Below, in pieces: positions 1-12,870 of a stretch of 64,000 bases of DNA. Position 1 is the stretch's first letter. Each line of letters begins with the position of its first letter. Position numbers and translations under genes: made by a program. Source of the stretch: Chromobotia macracanthus. Its lineage: Eukaryota; Chordata; Actinopteri; Cypriniformes; Botiidae. The stretch is taken from contig JAZGTH010000066.1 in assembly GCA_036877525.1 (NCBI GenBank), forward strand, positions 1,301,001-1,365,000, read 5' to 3'. The notes beneath the pieces are model-generated. The model was given only the letters and a program-made list of their open reading frames with translations, did not search any database and was not told where the DNA came from.

Positions 1-1003
1 CCCTGCGCTGGTGGAAGTGGTTCATCTCGGCCTGCAGAGCGAAACCCACCGTCCTGCAGCGCTTACGGATGCCGTCCGCCTCCTCCTGGTCCATCTTCCC
101 CTCGTCACTCATGCGCTGAGATTCCTTTACCTTTGCAAAGGCACCTGAAAGAAAGAGAATGAGAGAAACTCATTGTTTTGCACAATACATACATATATTT
201 ACATGCATGACACGTTTACACACGTCTGACTCAATACATCTCTAATCTTTCTCAGATGTCAGATTAAAGAGCCTTTTGTATTACATTTGTCTCACATTTC
301 CTGTATGACCGGTTTGTTTTAGCGTTTATGAGAAAGGTTTGTGTCACACTCCTGTTACGACAGGATAAACACTCACGAGAATCTGAGCTCTGAATAAAGC
401 TGCTAAATCATGTGACTCAGACAGCTACAACTGAGCCTGGATAACTGAACATACAGAGACACTAGATCACACACATGTTGTGCAGAGACATACAGAGGGA
501 CACACAGATCTTATCAGAAACAGCATGAGGGATCAGACATCTCACAGCACATCCATCTGATCAGAGGTCCGTGTTTTACATGAGATCTGATACAGAAAAC
601 CTGATTCTGTGTTTTGTTAACTGGATACATCACACTGTATCTCTTGACATTAGGAACTGATGGATTACAAACTCACAAACATCACACACTTGTGTCACCC
701 TGTCAAACAACACACACAGAGTCTGTATGCAAAAACTGGCTTTGCATTTCCTCATGCAGTATTTAAAGTTTCTACCCAGTTTCCACCCTGTTTACTCCTT
801 TAAATAAAAAGACTGTTTATGCTGTATATTAATGGTTCAGTTTTAATAAATGTTGAGGAGCTTTACTTTCTGAAAATTAGATTATATCTAAAGTCTTTTT
901 GTTCAAAAGAGCAAAGATATCCTGTTTCAATTATAGTCGCCTTTAATCGATGAAAAACGACTGTGACTTACATAAGCAGCCAATGGTGACAGACACAGCC
1001 CAG

Positions 1004-1048
<45 letters not shown>

Positions 1049-4000
1049 CGATCTGAGCGTTCTCTCCATCTCTGAGATTAATGTCAGAAGCACAAAGAAC
1101 TGACTTAAAGCCACAGACCTGAACTGAATGTGTCTCACAGCACAGCCGTGGAAACAGAGGAATTTCAGACTGGAAAAACAATCTAAGCTCAATTTATCCA
1201 GAAGCAAATGTTTTACACCAGACAAGAAATAAACTATACTAACAAACACTGACCAAAAAACACAAAACAAACAAAACACGTCATAAGAAGAAGTGTGTTA
1301 CAGTTTCATTTTTAAATAGTAAGATATACTTTTAGGTTAAAAAACTATCTGGCTATTTTCTGGTTGCCAGATAACAGTGGAACATGTTCATAGTTAATAT
1401 AATGAACAACACATGTGGTTACTTTGCTAGACACCTGTGTGAACTTAAGACTTCACACATCCACAAAAATCCCCCTGACACAGCAACAGCTCAGGAAAAG
1501 AGAGGTCATTTCTGAGAAAAGATCTGGCAACATTTGTTTGGGCCACAGTCTCTGGTTGTCCATCTTTCCCACCAACAAACATTTAGCTTGAACTTTGAAG
1601 TTTTAGTCTGTTTTTCACTTCTCTGCCATTTTGTTACTTACCCTTATGTATTTTTATATCAATATTTTTCTTTCTTTCATGGAACACGTAAGTGGTGTGA
1701 AAATCACTTTTCTTCCACATAATGACAGTGGATGGAGACTGGAGCTGTGAAGCTGAGAAAAACAGGATCATAAAACTATCATAAAGTCATCTGATAGATG
1801 TGTGTTAAGAAAAACTAACGTACATGCTTCACAGCTCACGTCCCCTTTTACTTCCATTATATGAATAAATGGCCAGAAACTTCTTTAGAAATTCACCTTT
1901 GATGGTCAAGAGGAGAAATCATTCAGGTTTAGAACAACATAAAGTGATGACGCATCTGTAACTGTAAGACACGTGTGTGAAGAAACCCGCCTCACGCGTG
2001 TGTCAGTGATGAAGAAGAATCTGAGGTCCTGCCCTGACATGTTACTCCTCTTCATTTCAAAACTAAAATCATTCCAAAAAGCACTGAGCGACTGCACTGT
2101 AGTGTGTGTGCATGTGAATTACTCAAAGACCTGGCAACAAAAACAGAGCAACACCCATCAGACCAGTTCATGACTGCTACTGTGCGCAGAGCCCGCGGCC
2201 TAAAGCCCGGCCAAGAGACACGGCAGACAAACATGTTAGATTTTTTTATTGTTATGATTCTTTTTAACTTGCTGGCCTTGACACACAGTCATGAGGATCT
2301 GGAGGGGTCTTTTCTGTGATGTCACTTCCTGTTTTATGATTTTCCTAAAAATACAGATTATGCCAAACTGCTCACGCCACAAAACTATCTGCATTTTTAC
2401 ATGACAGTTTTACTGCCTCGACTGTTACATTAAGCCTCACCAAATTAAAAAACTTTAATTCAGAAATGTCTGGTAGTTTAGAAACTTAAAATACTGTCTT
2501 AATGAACTGCATTGTTAATGTAATTATGTAAGTGTGCAGTAAGCGATTTCTGAGAAACCTGAAAAGTGAAATTAACACCCAAACAATTTAGTGAATATTT
2601 GCAGATGTCTGTTAAGTGTGTGTGTGTGTTCTTGCATACAGTCCTGCCTGTGTAAACAGGAGAAAAACAAAGTGAATCAGACCAATCCTCAGAAGAGCAG
2701 ACGGATATAAAGAGACACTGACCCACTAACATTCAGACTCACACCCCACTGTCTTTAGAGGAATCTCATGGTTCTACACCTTTAAATGTAAGTGTGAGTC
2801 CAGTTCAAGCATATATTCTGTCTGTCAGGTCCAGAGTTCTGCTGGCCCACAGCGGCTCTGATTACACACACACAGACTGAGCCGTACTGAGCGCGCTCAG
2901 AGAGGGTCATGTGTTGTTGTTCCTCTTTTCATTGTCTCTCTTTGATCTTTTCTTGCGATGTTGTGCAGCTCATGAGAGAAACGGAAGGTCAGATTTCATG
3001 ATTAATGGAGTCTGATCTCAGATCAGTATGAGCCAAACATTACAGATGCGCTACAGACACGCAAGCCAATAATATCACAGAGTCACGAGTGTCAATTAAC
3101 TCCCGATGGCAGTCAAGCCCCGCCCTTTATTTTTTTAACAAGCAAAATCAACATGGATTCAATATCAGAAATCAATTTCATAAAGCTGAAAAAAAGGCTG
3201 CTGCTGTCAGAGAGTCTGTGTATACCAGCATGCAATAAAGTCCAATTTAGTTCAGTTTTCTGTTTACATGAGTGTCACCCTTAGCAACTTTTATCTTCTG
3301 TACACCAAAATCCATTGTGTAGAATCACAAACTGTAATCAAGTTACGGCCATTACAGGGTGTGAATGTGAAACTGGAGCACACGCACACACAGACACACA
3401 CTCACATACACATCAGAAGCAGAAATTGAGACAAATATTTGCTGAAGGTGGTTATTTGATTAACTCCAGTTACTTTTACAGAATAGCACAAGCTTAACTA
3501 CCCATGAGAGCACATTGGTGATGGATGATGGTGATACTTTCCCTGGTCACTCCTACTTTGGGATTAAACCTATAACCACTGAAAAGAACTATTAGCTTTC
3601 CACTTTGACCCTCATGTGTCATGTGACCCTCGTGTCATGTGACCAGTCATACCTTTGGCCAACTGAAGCCCAAACATCACACACCTGGGACACTTCTAGA
3701 TACACACTTAAAAAACACTTCCTGCTGTTGTATTCACATCTGTGAGAGATTACAGAGGGAATATCACATCTGACTGTATTTATATGAGACTTTAAATAGG
3801 TTTCATCACCACTGCAACAATAATAACAGTTTAATCACATTCAGAAACGTCAATCACTGTTTCTCACATATCACAGCCTCATTAAAGGTGATGTATGTGA
3901 ATTTTTCTGTAGTGTTATGCAGAAAATGTCTCCACAACCTTACATATATCAGAAACATTTGCTATCTCGTGTGCTGGAGACTCATTGGCTGTCTTTTTAT

Positions 4001-6124
4001 CACAATCCTGTCTGACTATACGTAAGACTACAGATGAGAAGATAAACTGAGGCGTGTCCAAGCGTTTTGTGGGGTTGTCAGTGCTGGCGTGTAACAGCGT
4101 GTGTTTGAGCTCTCTGAAGCGAGAGATTCTTAACATCACTTTCACATTCCACAAACACATCATAATGAAAGCGGAAACTGAGCCAGGAACCCACTGAACG
4201 TAATGTCTTGAACTTCAGTGTGCTGATTAACCGCTCCGTTTCCTTCACTTGCTGTCATTTATTCTGAACTCCTGTAAATCTTTTTCAAACGCATCACTTC
4301 ACTGAAAATCATCTCTGCACACCAGCTTTGGCAGTAACCAGCTTTCAGCTGCAGCTGTTAAACTAAAGCTCACTCCAGTCCTGAATCAGAGGCCCACAAG
4401 CCCCTGCTCTTATTGACAACACGTGATTGGCTGCCTGCAGGCATGATGTCACTGGGTCACCTGCAGCGTGCCCCACTTATTAGCTAACTGTAAATTGAAA
4501 AACCAGCAGACAGCACTGCAAAATCAGAGGTGTAGGAACCATTAAAAAATGAAATCTCTGAAAAGTAAAGATTTGTGAAATACATTTTAAAGTAAAATAC
4601 AGCGTCTGGTCTCTTTATTAGCAAATATCTTTAAAATGATTTCATATTCTGCTAGCAGTTTACAAAAATTAACCCATAAACCTGGTGCAATTCTACGTTT
4701 GAGCTCGTCTTACCTTTCTGCAGGTGGATGATGTCAGGAAAGTTGGACAGCAGGCCCTGGTACAGCGACAGTTTATCCAGCATGTGAAACAGGTCGTACT
4801 TCGGCTGCTCTGCAAACATCTCACCAATGTTCTCATAGGTGCGGCCGGTGTGAGCGATGGCACTGCTCAGGGCGTCCGAGCTGTAGGGGGGGTCCAGCTG
4901 AAACGCCTGGCTGATGGACTGAAAGGCATTGCCAAGCCTCTGGAACTCCTTCCTGAAGCCGCCAAGATGTTTTCGAACCAGTTCTGAAGCAACATGCGTG
5001 AGCTGCAACACACTATCGTCCATCTTCTTGGCGAACGACTTGAAGGAGTCGATGCGTTCCTCAACGTCCTGAAGGTCCTGATGCTCGTTGGGAATCTGAA
5101 AGGTGAGCATGAAATGAGCTCCGACCATCTCATCCTTCTCCGCCCGCCTCTTCCCAAGCTTCCACTGTTTGTCATCCGCGCACATCAGGAAGTGCTCGAA
5201 CCCCTCGTACTGAGACAGTACGGGGTGACTGGTCATGTGATTCATCCATAAGATAAGTCTCCTCTTCCTCTTCTCAATGAAGTCTTCTTCAAACCGACCT
5301 GTGGCCTGTTTCTCTGGGAGGTGGGGCACGGAGATGACTGTGAATTTGTGCAGTAGTCTGTTGTATAGCCAGTCGAAGTGCTTGTAGCGGCGATACACCG
5401 GCCTGCTGGTGTGACTTGGGGTCACGCGGTACGAGATGTAAGTCTTTATGCCCTTGAACTTCGTCTGTTTCGTGGGGTCTTCAATGGAACAAGAGAAGGG
5501 CTGAGGGCTCTCCTTCCACTGGGGCCCCCGAGGGCCCATCTCTATAGAATAAGACTCAGCAATCTTAGCCATCATGGGCACATCGCCAAGTATAAAGGCC
5601 TCCACACCAGACCGCACGAAGCTGGAGAATCTATTCAAGTTCCTCCCCACCATACTGCCCTTCCTGTTGCTAGACATGCTGTCCTGACGTTCCATGTAAG
5701 GTTTTGCCCGGTAGTGGACGTTCGGGTTGGAATATGCGCTCTGGTGGGAATGCCCATTGGCACCCACCGCCCTCCGGGGGTCTCCGTCATCCACCACCGT
5801 CGAGCTGTCATCCCAGTCGTCCCAATCATCGTCATCATCGCTCGGCAGGGTCGTTGACTGATTGTGGAAGTACGACAGATCCTGGCCCGGGGAACTTCCT
5901 GGTGAGCTGAGGGACTGATCCGTCAGGTTGGATCCGGAGCGACTCCGGATTATGTGCACGTACGAGGCAGGAAACAGACCTCGCTCACCTTTGCTGTTCT
6001 CACCTTGTAACCAGCCGTCTACAGAGTTCTCATCAAAAATCACCAGCTCTTCATTCTCCTGTATGCTGATCTCTTCCTTGTTTTCACTCTGGAAAGTGTA
6101 CAGGGCTTTGGCTCTCAGAGACAT
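1..6124 (-). CDS. snx33: Sorting nexin-33 (SH3-PX-BAR), 3' end cut by window edge
   Basis: Coding exons run 6124-4714 and 144-<1, joined in phase (codon split G|GT) by a 4.57-kb GT-AG intron. The protein starts MSLRAKALYTFQSENKEEIS. An SH3 domain covers residues 1-60 (ends GLFPASYV), an acidic low-complexity linker with DDDDDWDDWDD lies near 95-106, a PX domain spans about 209-320 (RRYKHFDWLYNRL), and the BAR domain starts near 350. The second exon gives FAKVKESQRMSDEGK and then ADGIRKRCRTVGFALQ, and the window edge removes the BAR end. The close match to SNX33 in the linker and at VEAFILGDVPMMAKIAE separates it from SNX9 and SNX18. The family binds phosphoinositides, dynamin and WASP and acts in endocytosis and membrane remodelling. 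The start at 6124 is chosen because the SH3 begins there; an upstream in-frame ATG at 6148 adds only eight unconserved residues. A non-coding 5' exon probably lies further upstream. Confidence 0.95.
145..4713 (-). other. snx33 intron between the last two visible coding exons
   Basis: The donor is GTAAGA (reverse strand, ending at 4713) and the acceptor is TTTCAG at 150-145. The 4.57 kb hold no coding exon I could recognise. They contain a CT microsatellite near 1003-1042, short TG/CA runs near 2617 and 3384, and diverged transposon-like stretches. One begins TTAAAGGTGATGTATGTGA near 3883, and one near 3490-3580 resembles an antisense tRNA-derived SINE. Short open frames here have no family resemblance. 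Confidence 0.8.
1003..1042. repeat. (CT)n microsatellite in snx33 intron
   Basis: About 40 bases of uninterrupted CT dinucleotides. The ER/RE-rich open frames across it are artefacts. Confidence 0.95.
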
Positions 6125-6295
6125 TTTTGTAACTTTTGCGAAACACAAAAACAGGGCAAAAACAAATCAACAACTAAACGACAGGGTGGTAGTTAAAAGC
6201 CTCATTGATGTTTAACATCTGGTCTACAACATCAGCAGTAAATACGAATCATGTCTTCATAGTCTACAAACACTGAAAACGAATTTCTGAGAAAA

Positions 6296-6346
6296 CCGGT
6301 TTAGGCTCTGATCCGGTTTAGGCTCTGATCCGGTTTAGGCTCTGAT
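6296..6346. repeat. 17-bp tandem repeat, three perfect copies, upstream of snx33
   Basis: The unit CCGGTTTAGGCTCTGAT occurs three times in direct succession about 170 bp upstream of the snx33 start codon, in the presumed 5' intron or promoter-proximal region. No function is evident. Confidence 0.9.
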
Positions 6347-6399
6347 CTTCTACACTCGTAACTCTGAGAGAAGGTGGTACATGTTGTGAATCAATGTCA

Positions 6400-7500
6400 G
6401 ATTGTTATTCCTTAACTGATGTCGTTTCATTATACCGCAGACCCAGAAAATAAACCCGGACGTCTATAAATCCCGTCCAGCAGAACCGACACCGGCGAAC
6501 GCGCACTTCAGTCTCCGTGATCTTCTTGTGACAGAGTTAAACCTTCTGCATGATGAACAAACGTTCACAGATCACACAGGAACACACGGAGCTGCTCTGA
6601 ACTAAATCCCAGAAGAAAACATCATCCCAACAGTTCGTCCCAGACGGAGATGAGGAATAAACGCATCTTCTGCATTCCGCCAACAAAAGAAGAAGAGCTG
6701 CGTGTGAAGCGTCTTTATAATCCACACATCCGGTTCGTACGGCGGTGTGTTCACACTATTCCCTTCAAAACGAGCCTCATCGGGAGCTTTTCGTGAACTT
6801 TTTCTTGACTTTGAGCAGAAACGCAGTAACTCTTTCCATGACGTGACGACAGAACAATGAGAGTCGCGCAGCTGAACGTGTGAGCGCGTTTGTGGCGCCC
6901 CGCAGCGGCGGAGGGAAGAACTGCACAATGAGAGTCGGTGTTTTTCTGCAGTCAAAACTAAAGGTGATCAAATGTGCAGCTGTTTTCTTCACTTATTCAG
7001 CTAAACACAACGACCAAACTCACGCTTTATGGGATGCGCCTGGTGACTCCAAAACCTGAACGCTCCTAGTTCCAAGTTCACATGGTCATATACTGAGAAA
7101 AGTTTATTTTTACTGTAATATTTACTCTTTTTTATACTTTCAATAAGTGTTACATTTTATATATAGAAATTACATAGATGTGTTTTAATTATTTTAATTC
7201 TCACATAGTGATCACAACAGAGAGCTTATAATAGCTTATTGTAATTATATTAGATGTATAATTTCACTAATTTGATGAATGCTTTTTAAACATCAATGTC
7301 ATGGCCAAATATCGCTTCTAACCTTAAACAACGCAGTTCAATGAATTTTACTTAGGACTGGTATTTTGCGAAACGGTGAAACTCCGCGAGCGGTTCTGAT
7401 CGCCCGGCAGTTGTTTAAACTCCGTGAAGGCGTGTCGTCGGCCGCGGGAGGCGTGATGACGTCAGCTCGTGAACGCTTTGAACGCTTTCGCAGAAGGTAC
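6400..7500. promoter_or_regulatory. Shared upstream region of snx33 (minus) and snupn (plus)
   Basis: The start codons of the two divergent genes are only 1.56 kb apart. Relatively CpG-rich stretches occur at about 6720-6960 and 7370-7500, either side of an AT-rich stretch (7080-7350). A probable snupn 5' untranslated exon ends at 7496 (AAG followed by GTACGT) and would splice to the acceptor at 7680, eight bases before the snupn ATG. No TATA box is obvious. The assignment as promoter is inferred from position and composition. Confidence 0.5.
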
Positions 7501-7687
7501 GTTGTGTGTCAGTGTTGTGGTGGTTCGTTCATGTTTCAGCGAGTTTGTACGTCTGAGTTTTGTGTTTTCCATCACGATTATCAGCATGAATGCAGAGTTT
7601 TAGGTTTGCTGTGTCTGCAGACAGTGTATCATTTGTCATCTCTTAACATGTGTTTCTCATTGTTCTGCATGTCGTCACAGGTCCATC

Positions 7688-9964
7688 ATGGAGGCGCTGA
7701 CACAGGCTCTCTCCTCCAGCTTCTCTGTGTCAGGAGAACCCAACAGCACATCCGCGCCTCACCCGCGCCTGGCCCAGTACAAGAGCAGATACAGCGTCCT
7801 GGAGCAGAGCGAGCGCCGCCGGAGGTTCCTGGAGCTCCAGAAGGAGTGAGTTACTCCAGACGTACTGCAGATGCTCAGTGTGTACAGATCTGGTCACTGA
7901 GAGCTGATGTGATTACTGGAATAGACATCAGAGGTTCATGTTTAGAGCCTTTGACCCCCAGTGAGGGTCTACCTTGTGATCCAGTAGAAATTCAGCATAA
8001 AGTCAACATTCATGTGTTAAAACCCGTTTATAAACGTATGTAGATTCTCTCTGCAGGAAGAGGCTGAACTATGTGAATCATGCGCGTCGACTGGCCAACG
8101 GAGACTGGACCGGAGCTGACAGTGAAGATGAGGAGGATGAAGAGAAGAAGAGTCAGCAGCAGCTGGATAGAAGCACAGATGAAGAAGGCATGGAGATTGA
8201 GCAGAGGAAAAAACTGCCGAGACATTACGCCAACCAGGTGCCTATAAACACACTGAAAAATGATCAGAGGAGTTTTTCAAAAGTAAATGTCAGAGAGAAG
8301 GTGGAATGTGGTCTTAAAAATTCAATGGGCATACAAAATTGTCTGTTTATGGTGCAAGAAACCTAGGAAACAGTTAATAGCCTTTTAGTAGCAAAGCTGT
8401 GTTTCCTGAATCATGTCTGTATTCTGCAGCTGATGTTGTCAGAGTGGTTGGTGGATGTTCCGGCAGATCTGAGCTCTGATTGGCTGATGGTGGTTTGTCC
8501 AACTGGAAAGCGATCCCTCATTGTTGCCTCCAAGGTTTGGACCAATCATGTTTCACTTCCTTGTCATTCATGAGCTGTTAACCTTTGTTGTTCTTCATGC
8601 TGGTGTTGTCTGATCTTTAGGGATCCACCTCATCGTACACTAAGAGTGGCTACTGCGTTAATCGATTCCCTTCTCTCATTCCTGGGGGCAACAGACACAA
8701 CTCTGCGCTGGGAAAAGGTCTGTGCTTCACCTGTCCTACAGAACGATTACAGTAGAGTGTGCTATAATACAGTGTACGGCTCAGAGTCATCATGCACAAC
8801 ACTGATACATGTGTTTCTGTGTAGATTACACCATTCTAGACTGTATCTACAGTGAGGTGGACAGAACCTTCTACATTCTGGATGTCATGTGCTGGAGGGG
8901 ACACCCTGTCTATGACTGTCCTGTAAGACACACATGATTACAGTTAATCATGCTGACTTACATAAGCATCATTCAACAGTAAAATAAAAATCATTCAAAT
9001 CAATGTCTCAGGTTGAACTTTATTGAATGTTAAATGTTGATTAATATCTTATGTACAACAGCCATTAAAGCTGATAAATAAACTTAAATACAAACAAACA
9101 GGAAACATGGATTTATTTTACAGACAGAGTTTCGATTCTACTGGCTGCAGTCTAAAGTGGACGAGGCTGAAGGTCTTTCTGAAATTTCCAAGATTAATCC
9201 TGTAAGTAACAATAACTTTATCTGTGAATGAAATCTGTGCATTGAAATGGGACATTTACTTTTATTAGTTCATTTTTTTCTCTTGTAGTCAGTTCATTTC
9301 AAAAACAGTAATTGAGTTTTTCACCATCATTTTCCATCTAGCCTTTCTGGACTGGGGAGAATGTTTCTGATTTTGAAAGTTACAGTATGTTTACATAGTA
9401 CAATGAGATCTTTATTTCAAAAGATGAACATTTCTCTTTCAGAACAGGCTGGACTTGATGATTGTGTTGGTTCACAGTTTGTTTTCTCTTTACAGTTTCG
9501 ATTTGTCAGTCTAAACAGCATCGATTGTTCAACAGAGTCCATCCAGAAAGCTCTTGCACATGAGTACAGCTTCACCGTAAGCACATCTTTTGTTTTTAAA
9601 GGGTGTGTGCTGGTCAAATAATGTTTTATTCATGTAAAACAACAGCTGTTCTATTTTGTAGGTGGATGGACTTCTGTTCTACCACAAGGAGACCCACTAT
9701 ACCCCGGGCAGCACTCCGCTGGTGGGCTGGCTCAGACCCTACATGGTTGCTGATATCTTGGGTATAGAGGTGCCACAGTGCCCTCTTACCAGCAAACCTG
9801 AGTATGCCAGCCACCAGCTTCAGCAGATCCTGGAGCACAAGAAGACATCTACAGAAGTTCGGCCAGCAGATCAGAATGGCAGATATGAACTGGAACACCT
9901 CTCCACGCCAGAGACACAGCTGGAGAATTCCCACACCAGTCAGAAGGAGAACATGGAGGTCTGA
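7688..9964 (+). CDS. snupn: Snurportin-1, snRNP nuclear import adaptor
   Basis: Eight coding exons keep phase throughout: 7688-7845, 8057-8237, 8430-8534, 8621-8717, 8825-8922, 9124-9201, 9496-9576 and 9662-9964 (stop TGA). They encode 366 residues; human snurportin is about 360. The N-terminus MEALTQALSSSFSVS leads into an importin-beta-binding domain (about residues 20-75) with the basic SERRRRFLELQKEKRLNY stretch. An acidic linker (SEDEEDEEKK) follows, then the trimethylguanosine cap-binding domain from about residue 110 to 310, including VDGLLFYHKETHY and PLVGWLRPYMV. The protein binds m3G-capped spliceosomal snRNPs in the cytoplasm and hands them to importin beta. The last intron donor-acceptor set and the C-terminal YELEHLSTP motif match the family. 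The gene appears complete and functional. Confidence 0.97.
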
Positions 9965-10343
9965 GATGCAGAAGAATACTGCATGAACTGCTTTTATAGA
10001 GCGCTTTTCCCAAGCCTGCATGTAACTGAAAAGATCTAGATTTATTCTAGAACTAGATTCTGTTCAGGCTGGTCGATTCTGTGTTGATTTTGTATGAATT
10101 CAGATATGAAGATCAGCACTAACCGGAAAAGTCTCACATTTTGCTTTTTTGCAGATGTTATTTTAGTAAATGTCCAGCTGTTATCAGTATTCAGCCGTTC
10201 TCTCTTCAGTGATGCATCTGTAATGGATGCTCCATGTAAGTTCTTCATTGGATTTTAGATGGATCTTTTTAAATGGATCTTTTCTGTACAAGATCAGATC
10301 TGGTGAGCAGGTGATGATTTTTTTTTTTAGATGTTACAATTTC

Positions 10344-10349
10344 AATAAA
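10344..10349 (+). terminator. Polyadenylation signal of snupn
   Basis: AATAAA lies 380 bp after the snupn stop codon and is followed by a T-rich/GT-rich stretch (TTTTACTGTCC...TGTTTG). This is a plausible 3' end. Confidence 0.75.
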
Positions 10350-12030
10350 GTTTTACTGTCCATGTTTTGATAATCCTGTTTGTATTCCTGAATGCTCTAA
10401 AGTAATTTCCTGTTTCTCCTAATAATTAATTTAATTAATACTGAATAAATACTAAATTGATTCTTTCATATTTAATGTGTGATTATGGCTCACATATTTC
10501 TCAAGAAAATGCGAGTGGTGTTTGTCCATGCAAAGTTCACTGACATGATTCTGGGATGTTGCTGTTAAGCATGTAACAGGTCATGCAAGCAGCCTGTTTA
10601 AGGTTGAGGTTTGTGTTTACCGCACAGAAATATATGTGTGATGGGTTATAAGTACTGGTACAGAATATGGGTATAGATTTCGCTCTGTATATTGAGTTTA
10701 ACCACTGCTGTTTTGACAGAAAATGTTCAGAAAAGATTCTGTAGTTTCAGAAGCATCAGACAGCACAACATGCTTTATGTTGACAAACTAACAGCAATTT
10801 AAAACACAGTAAGCATCAGTAAAATCTTCTAAGAAACACTAATATGTATTATTGTCTATCCGATGTAAGATGTTTGTATATGCATACAAATGTATAGGCT
10901 AATATACAATTTGTGTGCATAATAAACCATTTTACATGTCAAAGAAACACTTCCAAAGAAAAGTGCTATTTGTATGCTAGTATGTAATGGTTACCGTATA
11001 ATGTAACCAATATTACCAATAATATTATCTAAAGTTTCATTTTAATTTTGCATGTTTCCACAGCATGTATAATGGCTTATGCTTGCCAATGAAACACTGA
11101 CATCATCAAAATCTCTTCTGGTTAAATGTCAAACACTGTTTAATGAAGACAAAAGTGTGAAGGCAGATTATAGCGACACATCATTCAGTGATGTGAAACC
11201 ACTAGGTCACGTCCCACAGAAAACCCAGAGCGTAATCGGAGAGGAGTGCGGTATAACTGGAGAGTTTGGTTATTAGTCAATCGTTGCTTTCCAGGAACAC
11301 GCAGCACCTGTCAGCCTAGATCACACTTCCTGAATCAGTCACGAGTGCTGCGTCTGTCAAAACACCAGTCACAATTACTGGCTCTGAGTAAAATGTGTCA
11401 ACCACTGAAGCATGTCAGCTCTGTAGGCCTGCTCAAAACATGGACTGTGTGCTTATGATGCCCACAGATGAGGCATCATACTCATGAGGTTTTGAGACCG
11501 CCACAAACTGCAGCTTCTTAGATTGTGTCTTGTGTGAGAGATTTGCCTGTAGTTTTGTTGTGTGATTGTGAACGTGTCATTTCTGTCTTCAGTTGAAGTG
11601 TGCGTTTTTCCAGCGTGAGCTCATAATGTTCTGCTGTCAGTCACTCTGGCCCACTTTAAATGATGGAAAGCCGCCCACAGAAAGCTCTTCGCAGTACTCG
11701 TATCAGCTCAATTTCTTGGTTTCCAGAGCAGATTTGCTCACATCACATTTAAACAATGACATTTTCTTGCCTTTTGTCACCCACAATATCTGAAGAGAGT
11801 GGAAACTTTCAGGGCAACTGAAAACTGCTCAGCAGCAGAAATGCAGTTTTAATGCATGTGTGAGTTTACTCAGGTACAGTTTGTCCCTAAAGGTTAAAAG
11901 TGACTGAACCTCCATTTGCTGGTTTTAGGGGTACAGACAGGTTTCAGATCAGTCTGTAGTAACTTTAACTAGCTGATATAAAATGTGGCATAATGCTTAT
12001 TCAGAGAAGTCTTCTTCTGAATGAACCGAG
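10350..12030. other. Intergenic region between snupn and ptpn9
   Basis: This is AT-rich sequence without recognisable exons, RNA genes or clear repeats. Short open frames at 11079-11793 show no family resemblance and no supporting splice structure. Confidence 0.6.
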
Positions 12031-12870
12031 TCACAGCACGCTCGTCGCGTTCACTCGGAGGCACAGTGATTAAACGGCATGTAACTCTATTTGTGACGTG
12101 ATATTTTGATGAATATTATAAATGACGACGGAAGTAAACCTCTGACCGTGTACCGCCCGGCCCGAGCGGATGTGCCCGCTCGGTGTTTTTATGAATGGAG
12201 GAGGCGGAGCGTCGGGCTGCAGTTCTCCGTGTGACCAGCAGGGGCAGAATGATCTCACCGCCGCGCTGATCCGCATTCGCCTTCACATAAAGCGGCCAAA
12301 CGCGCCCGGATGACGCGCGTCTGATCGATAATCGCCATCTGAACGTCGCTCCGCAGTCTTCCCAGGCGTCGCGGGTTTCGACGCGGGATGTGTTCGCCCC
12401 TCCGTCACCAGCTCCGGGCGGACTGAGACACCGTGAGCTCTTCTGGATTGTGAACGTGTGCGTGTGTCCAGCCGAACCCGCTCCGCGCCATGAACGCGCC
12501 GCTCGCGTGTCGCGTGCGCTACTGAAGCGACGGCCGCGCGCGCCCTCTCGGGCTGAAAACGGCGCAAGTCTCGCGCTGCTGTGGGTGTTAGCCTGGTCGC
12601 TGCTAACGGGCCTTGACAAATCCACTCCGGTCCGATCTCACGGGTCCGGTCCGAACATCTGTCCGAACATCTCACCCGTCTGGAGGAGAGGATGGCCGCC
12701 CGTCTGACCGCAGAAGAAGAGCAGGTGAGACACACCGCCGCGGTCCAGTTGCTCTGGAAACCAGAACACTGATCCAGCGGTTCTGTTGCTAAGCAACCCC
12801 GGTGACACCGCCCGGTTGATCGGAACACCCTTACAGCGGGTTGCCACGGTAACCGTGAGTCCCGCTCGAG
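12030..12870 (+). promoter_or_regulatory. CpG-island promoter and 5' exon of ptpn9
   Basis: A sharp rise in CpG density begins near 12030 and ends near 12870, with the ptpn9 start codon at 12692 inside it. Runs such as CGACGGCCGCGCGCGCCC (about 12530) are typical of a TATA-less housekeeping promoter. Long open frames on both strands here reflect GC-rich composition. Confidence 0.75.

Noticed and set aside
5378..5857. Plus-strand open frame of 159 residues
   Set aside because: Shadow of the snx33 coding exon on the opposite strand.
6125..6148. Upstream in-frame ATG of snx33 adding eight residues
   Set aside because: The added residues are not conserved in the family, and a possible splice acceptor (AAAAG) lies between the two ATGs.
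7366..8043. Open frame of 225 residues covering snupn exon 1
   Set aside because: It reads the snupn exon in the wrong frame and crosses two clear splice sites; snupn's own frame is strongly conserved.
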